Shown: positions 17,467 to 25,498 of the stretch, piece by piece
Numbering within the stretch: the first letter of the stretch is position 1
Layout: each line of letters starts with the position of its first letter
NCBI RefSeq assembly: GCF_019504385.1
Contig: NZ_CP080590.1
Span: 1,592,001-1,656,000, forward strand
Length of the DNA: 64,000 nucleotides
DNA from: Devosia salina
GTDB lineage: Bacteria; Pseudomonadota; Alphaproteobacteria; Rhizobiales; Devosiaceae
Reading direction: 5' to 3'
Notes under the pieces: model-generated
The model's input: the letters and a program-made list of their open reading frames with translations, nothing else
What the model was told of the DNA's origin: nothing
Database searches by the model: none
Program-made: the position numbers and the translations under genes

Positions 17467-18534
17467 TCAGGCCGCCGAAACGTCCTTGGCGGGCGCTTCC
17501 TCGATCTCGACCAGTTCGGTTTCGCTGACCACCCGGTTGCGACCGGCATGCTTGGCCGCATAGAGGCACCGATCGGCCCGCTCGATGAACGACATCGCAT
17601 TGTCCGTGGGCCTGAACTCGGCCACGCCAAACGACGCGGTAATGCGGCCCAGTTTTTCGTTGGTCGATCGCTTCAGCAGTTCCTTGGCCTGAATGGCCTT
17701 GCGGATATTCTCGGCGACGATCAACGCGCCATCGAGATCGGTTGATGGCAGGATGGCCACGAACTCTTCCCCGCCATAGCGAGCCGCCAGGTCCTTGCCC
17801 TTGATATTGGATTTCAGCGTCATCGCCACCAGGCGAAGGACCTGGTCCCCGGTCTGGTGGCCGTAAGTGTCGTTGAAATTCTTGAAGTAGTCGATGTCGA
17901 TCAGCATCAGGGACAGGGGATCGCGCGACCGGGCAGCCTCGCGGATCGCGTCGTCCAGGCCCTCATCGAAACTTTTGCGGTTGGCAATCTTGGTCAGCGG
18001 ATCGAGCATGGATTCGCGTCGCACGTCGTCCAGATCCCGCTGCAGGGCCGCGATGTCCTCGCGGGACGCCTCCAGCTTGGTTTCCAGTTGCCTGTTGGTT
18101 TCCTGCATGCGGCGCGTCTCGGCTAGAAGGCGCGTCGCCAGCGCTTTCATGTCGTCGCCAGACAGCTGGCGTTCCAGATCGCCGCTTGCCGATTGCAGGG
18201 AGCCTGAATAGGCATTTGCCGTCGTCATGGCGCTGTCGATAGCCTCATGCACGGCCTCGATGCGCGCGTGCATGCGCTCCGAGACGCTCGACATGCGGTC
18301 GTTCAGGTCGGACTTGAGAAACTCGTTGTAGAGCGTTTCCGCCAGGTCAGTTGACGGAACGGTCCCACTTCTGAAAATGGCGTTGATACGGTTGTTCAGC
18401 GACGGGTTCACGCCAGTCGCATAGGTGTAAAGCAACTCGTAGAACTGCGGATATGGGGGTATCCCACTGCGCTTCAGCAGGTCAAACGCAGCGTTGGCGT
18501 AGCCCAGTGTGCGCGTAAATTCTTGGTCCGACAC
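17467..18534 (-). CDS. Diguanylate cyclase (GGDEF domain)
   Basis: Makes cyclic di-GMP from two GTP. The 355-residue protein has no transmembrane segment. An N-terminal helical region (residues 1-110) is followed by a coiled coil (about 125-175) and a C-terminal GGDEF domain with DPLTKIANR, DIDYFKNFNDTYGH and an intact GGEEF. The product-inhibition site, RxxD in the family, reads KGKD, so feedback control may be weakened. The sensory input of the N-terminal region is unknown. The gene ends tail to tail with aroA, sharing TGATCA. Confidence 0.92.
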   Translation of the reverse strand: MSDQEFTRTLGYANAAFDLLKRSGIPPYPQFYELLYTYATGVNPSLNNRINAIFRSGTVPSTDLAETLYNEFLKSDLNDRMSSVSERMHARIEAVHEAIDSAMTTANAYSGSLQSASGDLERQLSGDDMKALATRLLAETRRMQETNRQLETKLEASREDIAALQRDLDDVRRESMLDPLTKIANRKSFDEGLDDAIREAARSRDPLSLMLIDIDYFKNFNDTYGHQTGDQVLRLVAMTLKSNIKGKDLAARYGGEEFVAILPSTDLDGALIVAENIRKAIQAKELLKRSTNEKLGRITASFGVAEFRPTDNAMSFIERADRCLYAAKHAGRNRVVSETELVEIEEAPAKDVSAA

Positions 18535-18677
18535 TGCCCACCCCGCGCCACGTTGCGCCCTGACCGGATCGAATTACGATAAACGAGTCGTGGCCGCCTA
18601 GATACAGCCTCGGCCCTCCCAAAGACAACCTGCAGCTTACAAGATTCGAGCCGGTTTCGGCCAACAAAGCGGAAGTT

Positions 18678-20162
18678 TTACTGGGAAATTCGAGCCGGGC
18701 GCAGCAGGAATGCCGGAATTGGCCCCGCATCGCCGAACGGCGTGTCCGATTCGGTGGATTCTGGCCTCGGGGCCTTGCGCTGGCGACCGCTGTTCCTGCT
18801 GGGCTTGGGCGCGGCTTCTTCCTTGGCCTGAGCCGCTGGTGGCGCCGCTGCAGGCGTTGCTTCAGCCTCAGTCTGTTTGGGCTTGGCAGCACGGCCACGA
18901 CGACCACGGCTGGGCTTTGCTTCGGCACCCTCGGCCGCTTCTTCCCTGGTCGCGGACTTTGCGCCCTTGTTGTCCTCAAGCCAGTCGATCGGCTTCTGGA
19001 TCAGCTTGAGAATGGCGTCCAGATGCTTGCCGTCGGCCGGGGCCACAAAGGTATAGGCGACGCCGGAGCGACCAGCACGGCCTGTGCGGCCGATACGATG
19101 CACATAGTCTTCGGCATGCACCGGCACGTCGAAATTGAACACGTGGCTCACGGCCGGAATATCAAGACCGCGGGCGGCGACGTCGCTGGCCACCAGAAGC
19201 GTCAGCTTGTTGGTCTTGAATGCGTCGAGCGTCTCCATGCGGCTCTTCTGGTCCATGTCGCCATGCAATGCGCCCGCAGAATAACCGTGGCGCTGCAGCG
19301 ACCGCGCGAGGGTAGCGACATCGCGTTTGCGGTTGCAGAAGATGATGGCGTTGGTCAGGCCTTCAGAGGCATCAATCCCGGCGCGCAGCGCTGCCCGCTT
19401 TTCGTCGGGCTTTGACGATACCCGGACCAGCTTCTGGTCGATCGTGTCGGCTGTCGAGGCAGCGCGCGACACCTGGACGTGGACCGGGTCCTTGAGGAAC
19501 TTCTTGGTCAGCCGCTCGATCTGTGCGTCCATGGTGGCGGAGAACAGCATGGTCTGGCGGCGCGGCGGCAGGCGATTGACGATCTTTTCAATGTCGTCGA
19601 TGAAGCCCATGTCCAGCATGCGGTCGGCCTCGTCGATGACAAGGATTTCCACGCCGTTGAGCATGATCTTGCCGCGCTCGATCTGGTCAAGCAGGCGGCC
19701 GGGCGTGGCAATGAGCACGTCCACCCCGCGATCGAGCTTCTTGTTCTGGTCTTCGAACGACACGCCGCCGATGATGAGGGCCATCGTCAGCTTGTGGTTC
19801 TTGCCGTATTTCTCAAAATTCTCCGAGACCTGCGCGGCAAGCTCGCGCGTCGGCTCGAGAATGAGCGTGCGCGGCATGCGGGCGCGGGCCCGGCCGTTTT
19901 CCAGCAGCGTCAGCATCGGCAATACGAACGATGCCGTCTTGCCGGTGCCAGTCTGGGCAATGCCGATCAGGTCCTTCTTCTGCAGAAGGTGCGGAATGGC
20001 CTGAGCCTGGATTTCGGTTGGCTTGCTATAGCCTGCCGCGGCCACCGCGTCGGTGACCTTGCTCGAGAGGCCCAGTCCGGAAAAGTCGTCGGTCAAGTCG
20101 GTCGTTCCACTCAACGGTGCTGCCCGATGCCTGGCCGGACCGAAGAACTCGGGCCGGTGCAC
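18678..20162 (-). CDS. DEAD-box RNA helicase, RhlE-like
   Basis: ATP-dependent RNA unwinding, probably in ribosome assembly or mRNA decay. The core contains the Q motif (PTEIQAQAIP), Walker A AQTGTGKT, PTRELA, IDEADRMLDMGF, SATM, and the C-terminal HRIGRTGRAG. The tail after about residue 385 is low-complexity and basic with Ala, Lys, Pro and Arg, typical of RhlE-type proteins. The GTG at 20162 is weakly supported because no ribosome site precedes it. A TTG start about 17-23 codons further in would fit related proteins better. Total length is up to 494 residues. Confidence 0.93.
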   Translation of the reverse strand: MHRPEFFGPARHRAAPLSGTTDLTDDFSGLGLSSKVTDAVAAAGYSKPTEIQAQAIPHLLQKKDLIGIAQTGTGKTASFVLPMLTLLENGRARARMPRTLILEPTRELAAQVSENFEKYGKNHKLTMALIIGGVSFEDQNKKLDRGVDVLIATPGRLLDQIERGKIMLNGVEILVIDEADRMLDMGFIDDIEKIVNRLPPRRQTMLFSATMDAQIERLTKKFLKDPVHVQVSRAASTADTIDQKLVRVSSKPDEKRAALRAGIDASEGLTNAIIFCNRKRDVATLARSLQRHGYSAGALHGDMDQKSRMETLDAFKTNKLTLLVASDVAARGLDIPAVSHVFNFDVPVHAEDYVHRIGRTGRAGRSGVAYTFVAPADGKHLDAILKLIQKPIDWLEDNKGAKSATREEAAEGAEAKPSRGRRGRAAKPKQTEAEATPAAAPPAAQAKEEAAPKPSRNSGRQRKAPRPESTESDTPFGDAGPIPAFLLRPARISQ

Positions 20163-20431
20163 CGGTCATTGGAGTTGTGCAAGCTCCGCCCTTTGGGCGA
20201 GGGTCTTGCAGGACTGCGGATGAGAAAGGAAATACTGCAAGCACCCGCAGATGGACACCGGAACGGTCGCCGAACCCGGCCTGGCACCAATGTCCCGCTG
20301 GCCCCCGAAACGTGGCAAGCGGTTCAATCGCCACCCGCCATTGGGAAAACTCCAGCGGCGCGGACCATAGCGCAAACCCCTTGTGTGTCAACGGTCTTGG
20401 GTGCCAACAGAGCGAACGCGGTTAAGATGGC

Positions 20432-22447
20432 TCACACATCAAGGTCGGTGACGAAGGCCGCATTCTCCTGGATGAACTCGAAGCGCGCCTCCGGCTTGTT
20501 GCCCATCAGGCGGTCGACCGTGTGGCGTGTCGCATCCCGGTCGTCCAAAATCTTCACCTGCAGGAGAGTCCGCGTCTTGGGCGACATGGTGGTCTCGCGC
20601 AGATGCGCGAAAGGCATTTCACCCAGGCCCTTGAAGCGGGTGATGTCCACCTTGCCCTTGCCGGTGAACTCAGTCTCCATCAGTTCGTTCTTGTGGGCAT
20701 CATCACGCGCATAAAGCGTCTTTCCGCCCTGGCTGATGCGGTAGAGCGGTGGCAGGGCAAGGTAAAGGTGCCCGTTCTCGATCAAGCGCGGCATCTCCTG
20801 GAAGAAGAAGGTGATGAGCAGTGACGCGATATGGGCACCATCCACGTCCGCGTCGGTCATGATGATGATCTTGTCGTAACGCAAGTCGTCTTCCACGAAC
20901 CGGTCCCGGGTCCCGCAACCCAGCGCCTGGACGAGGTCAGCGATGAGCTGGTTGGCCGCCAGCTTGTCTCGACTGGCGCCTGCTACGTTGAGAATCTTGC
21001 CCCGTAGCGGCAGAACGGCCTGATTGGCACGGTTGCGCGCCTGTTTGGCCGATCCACCGGCCGAGTCGCCTTCGACGATGAACAATTCCGCGCCCTGCGC
21101 CGCGTTCTGCGTACAGTCTGCCAGCTTGCCGGGCAGGCGCAGCTTGCGCGTCGCACTCGCCCGGTCGATTTCCTTCTCCTTGCGGCGGCGGAGGCGCTCC
21201 TCGGCGCGCTCGATCGCCCAGTCGAGCAGCTTTCCCGCCTGCTGCGGCGAGGCCGCCAGCCAGTGGTCGAAGGCATCGCGCAGCGCGGTGTCGACAATGC
21301 GGGTCGCCTCGCCAGAGGCCAGTTTGTCCTTGGTCTGGCCCACAAATTCCGGTTCGCGCACAAAGACCGACAGCATGGCCGCACAGCTCGTCAGCACGTC
21401 CTCGGCCGTCAGATTGGCGGCGCCCTTGTTCTTGGTCAGTTCGGCATAGTTCTTGAGCCCGCGAAGCAGCGCCATGCGCAGGCCCGCCTCATGCGTGCCG
21501 CCATCGGGTGTCGGCACGGTATTGCAGTAGGACTGCACCCCGCCATCGCCAATGGTCCAGGCAATGGCCCATTCCACCGAACCATGGCTGCCCGGCCTGC
21601 CGCTGCGGCCGGCAAAAATGTCGTCGGTGATGCGGGTCTCGCCCTCGATCCGGGCCGTCATGTAGTCCTTGAGGCCATCGGGGTAGTGGAATACCGCCTT
21701 GGCCGGCACCTCATCACTGGCAAGGCTTTCGTCACAGCTCCAGCGCAGTTCCACACCGCCGAAGAGATAGGCCTTAGCGCGGGTCATGCGGAAGATGCGG
21801 CCGGCCGAGAAATGCGCGGTCGGGCCGAAGATCTGCGGGTCCGGATGGAAGCGCGTCGTGGTGCCGCGACGGTTCTGCACCCGACCGACATTGACCACGT
21901 CCTCGACCACCAGGCCACGGGAGAACTGGATGCGGTAGAGCTGCTGGTCGCGGGCCACTTCGACGACCATGTCGTCGGACAATGCGTTCACGACCGAGAC
22001 ACCCACGCCGTGCAATCCGCCTGAAGTTTCATAGGCTTTGCTGTCGAACTTGCCACCGGCGTGCAGGACCGTGTGGACGATTTCGAGGGTCGAGCGATTG
22101 GGGAATTTCGGATGCTTCTCGACCGGGATGCCGCGGCCATTATCGGTAACCGTGATGTATCCATCGGCGCCCAGATGCACCTCGATGCGCGTCGCGTGGC
22201 CGGCAATGGCCTCGTCCATCGAGTTGTCGATCACCTCGGCGAAAAGGTGGTGATACGCATTGATGTCGGTGCCGCCGATATACATGCCCGGGCGGCGGCG
22301 AACCGGCTCAAGTCCTTCCAGAATCTCGATATCTGACGCGCCATACGCTTCCGGCGGCGCCGCGGACGACCGGGGCGCAGGCTTGGCCGGCGTCGGTTCC
22401 TTTGGCGGTTCGGGAGTGGGAGCGGCGCTTCCGAAGAGGTCTGACAT
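20432..22447 (-). CDS. parE: DNA topoisomerase IV subunit B
   Basis: ATPase subunit of topoisomerase IV, which decatenates chromosomes. ATG at 22447 gives 671 residues beginning MSDLFGSA; a 13-codon longer frame is possible but unlikely. A proline-rich N-terminal extension of about 35 residues precedes the GHKL ATPase (VIDNSMDEA, NGRGIP, LHGVGVSVVNALS). The Toprim part has EGDSAGGSAKQARNR and DADVDGAHI. ParE rather than GyrB is indicated by length and by EPVRRRPGMYIGGTD. parC is not in the window. Confidence 0.95.
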   Translation of the reverse strand: MSDLFGSAAPTPEPPKEPTPAKPAPRSSAAPPEAYGASDIEILEGLEPVRRRPGMYIGGTDINAYHHLFAEVIDNSMDEAIAGHATRIEVHLGADGYITVTDNGRGIPVEKHPKFPNRSTLEIVHTVLHAGGKFDSKAYETSGGLHGVGVSVVNALSDDMVVEVARDQQLYRIQFSRGLVVEDVVNVGRVQNRRGTTTRFHPDPQIFGPTAHFSAGRIFRMTRAKAYLFGGVELRWSCDESLASDEVPAKAVFHYPDGLKDYMTARIEGETRITDDIFAGRSGRPGSHGSVEWAIAWTIGDGGVQSYCNTVPTPDGGTHEAGLRMALLRGLKNYAELTKNKGAANLTAEDVLTSCAAMLSVFVREPEFVGQTKDKLASGEATRIVDTALRDAFDHWLAASPQQAGKLLDWAIERAEERLRRRKEKEIDRASATRKLRLPGKLADCTQNAAQGAELFIVEGDSAGGSAKQARNRANQAVLPLRGKILNVAGASRDKLAANQLIADLVQALGCGTRDRFVEDDLRYDKIIIMTDADVDGAHIASLLITFFFQEMPRLIENGHLYLALPPLYRISQGGKTLYARDDAHKNELMETEFTGKGKVDITRFKGLGEMPFAHLRETTMSPKTRTLLQVKILDDRDATRHTVDRLMGNKPEARFEFIQENAAFVTDLDV

Positions 22448-22720
22448 GCACTTTCCATAGGTTCGGCCCGAATCGGGCAGGTCCAATCTCTACCATATCG
22501 CAAGCATTTCCGCGGGTCTGGCTCTCGGGGCAATTCCCACAGCCTGAACTGGTCCAGGACCGTCAAGATGAACGGATGCTGAACACGAAAACGGCACCCC
22601 GGATCGATTTCCGCGAGCGCACGGCATCGGAACAGTTTCGTCCCAAGATAGGGCGGCCGGTTTACCCCTCGTTTCCTTCTTGGGAGCACTTTCTTAAGTG
22701 CGTCCTGATAGACAGATGGA

Positions 22721-22750
22721 CATACGGTTTTTGTCTGGAGTTGCCGTATG
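22721..22750 (+). promoter_or_regulatory. Hairpin covering the start codon of the 56-residue ORF
   Basis: CATACGG at 22721-22727 is the exact reverse complement of CCGTATG at 22744-22750. The 3' arm contains the ATG, and the 16-nt loop holds the GGAG ribosome site (22737-22740). In RNA this would put the start codon in a stem and the ribosome site in the loop, a layout compatible with translational control. As DNA it could equally be an operator. Confidence 0.4.
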
Positions 22751-22918
22751 CGAACCGAACAGCCGGGTATTGCGTATCAATCGGTCACGGTCGGTTCTGC
22801 GTCTCTCGGATATTGGCCGATAGCCGGATTTTTTGGTATTGCGTACCGGCTGGCCAGTCTCCGCGTGTCTCGCCTTGGGGCCCTGATCGGCACCAGCATG
22901 CTCTTCTATCTTGCCTGA
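22748..22918 (+). CDS. Candidate small membrane protein, 56 residues
   Basis: ATG at 22748 is preceded by GGAG at 22737-22740 with a 7-base spacer, one of the better ribosome sites in this part of the window. The product begins MRTEQPGIAYQS and has hydrophobic stretches YWPIAGFFGIAYRLASL and LGALIGTSMLFYLA, the second reaching the C-terminus, with basic residues between them. GIAY occurs twice. I do not recognise a family. Codon third positions are less G/C-rich than in the neighbours, so it could be chance, but signal, length and composition fit a small membrane protein. Confidence 0.45.
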   Translation: MRTEQPGIAYQSVTVGSASLGYWPIAGFFGIAYRLASLRVSRLGALIGTSMLFYLA

Positions 22919-23194
22919 CCTGACTTGCGTTGCACCGGCAGCGCGGTTAGGTATTGGCATTCGAGGTTGGTCCACGAAAGGGGAGGGCTGCATGACTGTT
23001 TTTCAGACGCATCGTTCCCGTGGACCCGTCCATGCCCTGCGGCACGCGCTGCAGGGCTGACCAGCCTGGTCCGGACGTAACATTTCCGTTCCCGATCTCT
23101 GGTTTGCCCTTCATGGCGACCTGGCCCGAGCCAGGCGCCGACCTGATGGCAATGGTGCCCGTTCGATGCGGCACCGATCCAGTGAGCGAATATC

Positions 23195-24706
23195 ATGGGC
23201 ACAATCAGCCTCAAAAATGCCGGCCACCGCGCGGGCGAACTTCTCTTCTCCAATCTCAATCTCGTCATCGCCGACGGTGACCATGTTGGTCTTGTTGCTC
23301 CCAATGGGCGTGGCAAGAGTACATTGCTGCGCGCCATGGCGGGACAAGCCGAGCTGAGCGAGGGCGACATCACCCGCTCGCGCGGCCTCTCCATCGGCTT
23401 TGTGCCCCAGGAAGTACCGGCCACCGCTCTTGGCCAGGGCCTGACAAGCTTTGTTGCTTCGGCACTCGACGCGGCAACGCTGGACGCCGAGAGCTGGCGC
23501 GTCGACGTCGTGCTCGAGGAAATGTCCATTCCACCGGAGCTTCGCGACAAGCCAATGGGCGAACTCAGTGGCGGCTGGCAGCGCATGGCACTCCTGGCCC
23601 GCAGCTGGGTCACGCAGCCCGACGCGCTGCTGATGGACGAGCCCACAAACCACCTCGACCTGGGGCGTATCATGATGCTTGAGGAATGGCTCGCCTATGC
23701 GGCGCGCAGCATCCCGGTGGTGATCGCCAGCCACGATCGCGCGTTTCTCGACGCCACGACCAATCGCACGCTCTTCCTCAGGCCCAGCGAACAAGTCTAT
23801 CTGCCGCTCGCCTATTCGGCGGCGCGTGCCGAACTGGACCAGATCGACGCCGCGGCAGAGGCGCAGCGGGAGCGCGACCTCAAGCAGGCCGCGCAATTGC
23901 GCAAGCAGGCGGCCAAGCTCACCAATATCGGCATCAATTCGGGCAGCGACCTGCTCACGGTCAAATCCAAGCAGTTGCGGGACCGTGCCGAGAAGATCGA
24001 AACGCAGGTGCTTGAAACGCACAAGGAACGCACCGGCCTGGTGAAACTGGGCAATAGCGGCGCCGAGGCAAAAGTCATGATGGCCTTCGAGAATGTGCCC
24101 ATCGCGACGCCCGACGGCACGCCGCTCTTTGCCATCGACAAGCTGCATATCTTCCAAGGCGACCGCATCGTGCTGCTCGGCCGCAATGGCACGGGAAAAT
24201 CCCAGTTCATGCGGGTGGTGACAGAAGCTCTGGCCGGATCGGTGCCCTCGGGGCTACGGATCAGTCCGCAACTCGCGCCAGGCTATCTCGACCAGGCCCT
24301 GGCCTGGCTGCCGCTTGATCCGTCACCGCTCGATTACCTGTTGCATCGCTTCGATGAAGGCGACCGGCGCACCATTGCGCTGCTGGCCGGTGCCGGTTTC
24401 CCCCCTGATCGGCAGGGAAAGCCAATTCGCACCATGTCCCTCGGCCAGCGGGCGCGACTGGCCTTGCTCGCTCTACGGCTCCAACGACCGAACTTCTACC
24501 TGCTGGACGAGCCGACCAACCATCTCGATATCCCCGGCCAGGAGCAGCTGGAGGCCGACATTCGGGAGCAGGGCGCCACGACCATTCTGGTCACCCACGA
24601 CCGGGCGTTCCTCCGCGCCATCGGAACAAGGTTTCTGCTGATCGAGCGCAAGAGGCTGGTGGAAGTCGATGGACCCGAGCGGTTCTTTGCCGAAATGGCG
24701 GAGTAA
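23195..24706 (+). CDS. ABC-F family ATPase
   Basis: Soluble twin-ATPase protein of 503 residues, from the family acting on ribosomes (translation factors or antibiotic protection). First domain: Walker A APNGRGKST, signature LSGGW, Walker B LLMDEPTNHLD. A charged linker lies about residues 205-285. Second domain: GRNGTGKS, an altered signature MSLGQ, and LLDEPTNHLD. No membrane segment is present. The charged linker is the interdomain P-site arm region that varies by subfamily. The specific subfamily (Uup, EttA, YheS or resistance type) cannot be fixed from this reading. Confidence 0.92.
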   Translation: MGTISLKNAGHRAGELLFSNLNLVIADGDHVGLVAPNGRGKSTLLRAMAGQAELSEGDITRSRGLSIGFVPQEVPATALGQGLTSFVASALDAATLDAESWRVDVVLEEMSIPPELRDKPMGELSGGWQRMALLARSWVTQPDALLMDEPTNHLDLGRIMMLEEWLAYAARSIPVVIASHDRAFLDATTNRTLFLRPSEQVYLPLAYSAARAELDQIDAAAEAQRERDLKQAAQLRKQAAKLTNIGINSGSDLLTVKSKQLRDRAEKIETQVLETHKERTGLVKLGNSGAEAKVMMAFENVPIATPDGTPLFAIDKLHIFQGDRIVLLGRNGTGKSQFMRVVTEALAGSVPSGLRISPQLAPGYLDQALAWLPLDPSPLDYLLHRFDEGDRRTIALLAGAGFPPDRQGKPIRTMSLGQRARLALLALRLQRPNFYLLDEPTNHLDIPGQEQLEADIREQGATTILVTHDRAFLRAIGTRFLLIERKRLVEVDGPERFFAEMAE

Positions 24707-24743
24707 ACCCGAAGGGCTGGCCAGACCATAGTCACTAAACCGC

Positions 24744-24771
24744 GCCGCTCCGGGACATTATCCGGGGCGGC
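24744..24771. terminator. Hairpin between convergent ABC-F and PRC-barrel genes
   Basis: GCCGCTCCGG at 24744-24753 pairs with CCGGGGCGGC at 24762-24771 with one G-T type mismatch and an 8-nt loop. There is no T run, so it is only a possible bidirectional terminator in the 75-bp gap. Confidence 0.4.
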
Positions 24772-24781
24772 TATGGACACT

Positions 24782-25363
24782 CTAATGGTGTCGATGCTCC
24801 GGCATAGCCTCGAGATCCTCCTTGGTCCATGACGTGACCGCATGGACCTTGCCGTTCTCGTCGCGCATGAAATCGAGTTGGGCCATGTTGATGGAAACGG
24901 GCTTCGCCCCCATCCCGAGGAAGCCGCCGACATCGATGATGACTTCTGCGCTTGGGCCGCTGCCATGCATGTGCGAAACCTTACCGATCGTGTGATTTCC
25001 AGCGCCATAAATGGTCGCGCCTTCCAGCACCTCAGGCACCAGCTCGTGGTCCATCAATCGCGGGTGCCGCGCATGGTCCGGTGCGCCGGCGTGCTCGGGA
25101 CGCGGGGCGCTGTGGCCCGGCACCGCGCTCTTTCCGGTCTGCAAATTGGGACGGCTGCGCTCCAGCCGGTCCAGCGTGGCGGCGACACGCGCGGCCACTG
25201 CCGGATCATAGTCGTGATCCGGGCTGGTCCTTTCGTAGTCACGCAATTGTTCGGTAGTGATTCCGGCCTCGGTCGCGAAATGATCGGGGTCCAGGTTCAG
25301 GGAAAGCCGGCGATTATGCGCGCCCTTGGGGTCGTAGCCGGCGTCAGCGGTATAGTGTGCCAT
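24782..25363 (-). CDS. PRC-barrel protein with HTH-like N-terminal segment
   Basis: Start chosen at the ATG at 25363, preceded by GAGGAG with 8-9 bases spacing; this gives 193 residues. Residues 25-75 (FATEAGITTEQLRDYE, then AARVAATLDRLE) resemble the helices of a lambda-repressor-like helix-turn-helix. The region 80-110 is Pro/His-rich. Residues 115-185 fit a PRC-barrel fold (LMDHELVPEVLEGATIYGA, HTIGKV, EVIIDVGGFLG). PRC barrels bind RNA, proteins or small ligands; this domain mix is not one I know. The C-terminus ends in a His-rich tail. It is upstream of no partner and converges on the ABC-F gene. Confidence 0.75.
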   Translation of the reverse strand: MAHYTADAGYDPKGAHNRRLSLNLDPDHFATEAGITTEQLRDYERTSPDHDYDPAVAARVAATLDRLERSRPNLQTGKSAVPGHSAPRPEHAGAPDHARHPRLMDHELVPEVLEGATIYGAGNHTIGKVSHMHGSGPSAEVIIDVGGFLGMGAKPVSINMAQLDFMRDENGKVHAVTSWTKEDLEAMPEHRHH

Positions 25364-25451
25364 TGGCTTAATCTCCTCTATTGGAAACACAAGCCAATGG
25401 CCCCGCCTTTGGTTCAACAAAACGGCAGCCGGAGCGATCAATTCGGCAAAC

Positions 25452-25475
25452 AAAAAGGCCGCCCGGAGGCGGCCT
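25452..25475 (-). terminator. Rho-independent terminator of tig
   Basis: On the minus strand an 8-bp perfect stem (AGGCCGCC/GGCGGCCT, loop of 4) is followed by a run of five T residues. It sits 24 bp behind the tig stop codon. Confidence 0.9.
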
Positions 25476-25498
25476 CTTCAATTCTGGGATGCCCCACC

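Larger units (their letters stand above)
22448..23194. other. 747-bp gap between parE and the ABC-F gene
   Basis: No long gene is credible here. The 173-codon plus-strand frame (22402-22923) and the minus-strand frames overlap parE or each other and have no known motif or ribosome site. The one candidate I support is the 56-residue frame at 22748-22918. The parts at 22448-22720 and 22919-23194 show nothing else that I can recognise. They presumably hold the parE and ABC-F promoters. Confidence 0.5.

Noticed and set aside
22402..22923. 173-codon plus-strand frame overlapping the parE start
   Set aside because: It overlaps the parE 5' end, has no ribosome site or recognisable domain, and shares its 3' part with the better supported 56-residue frame.
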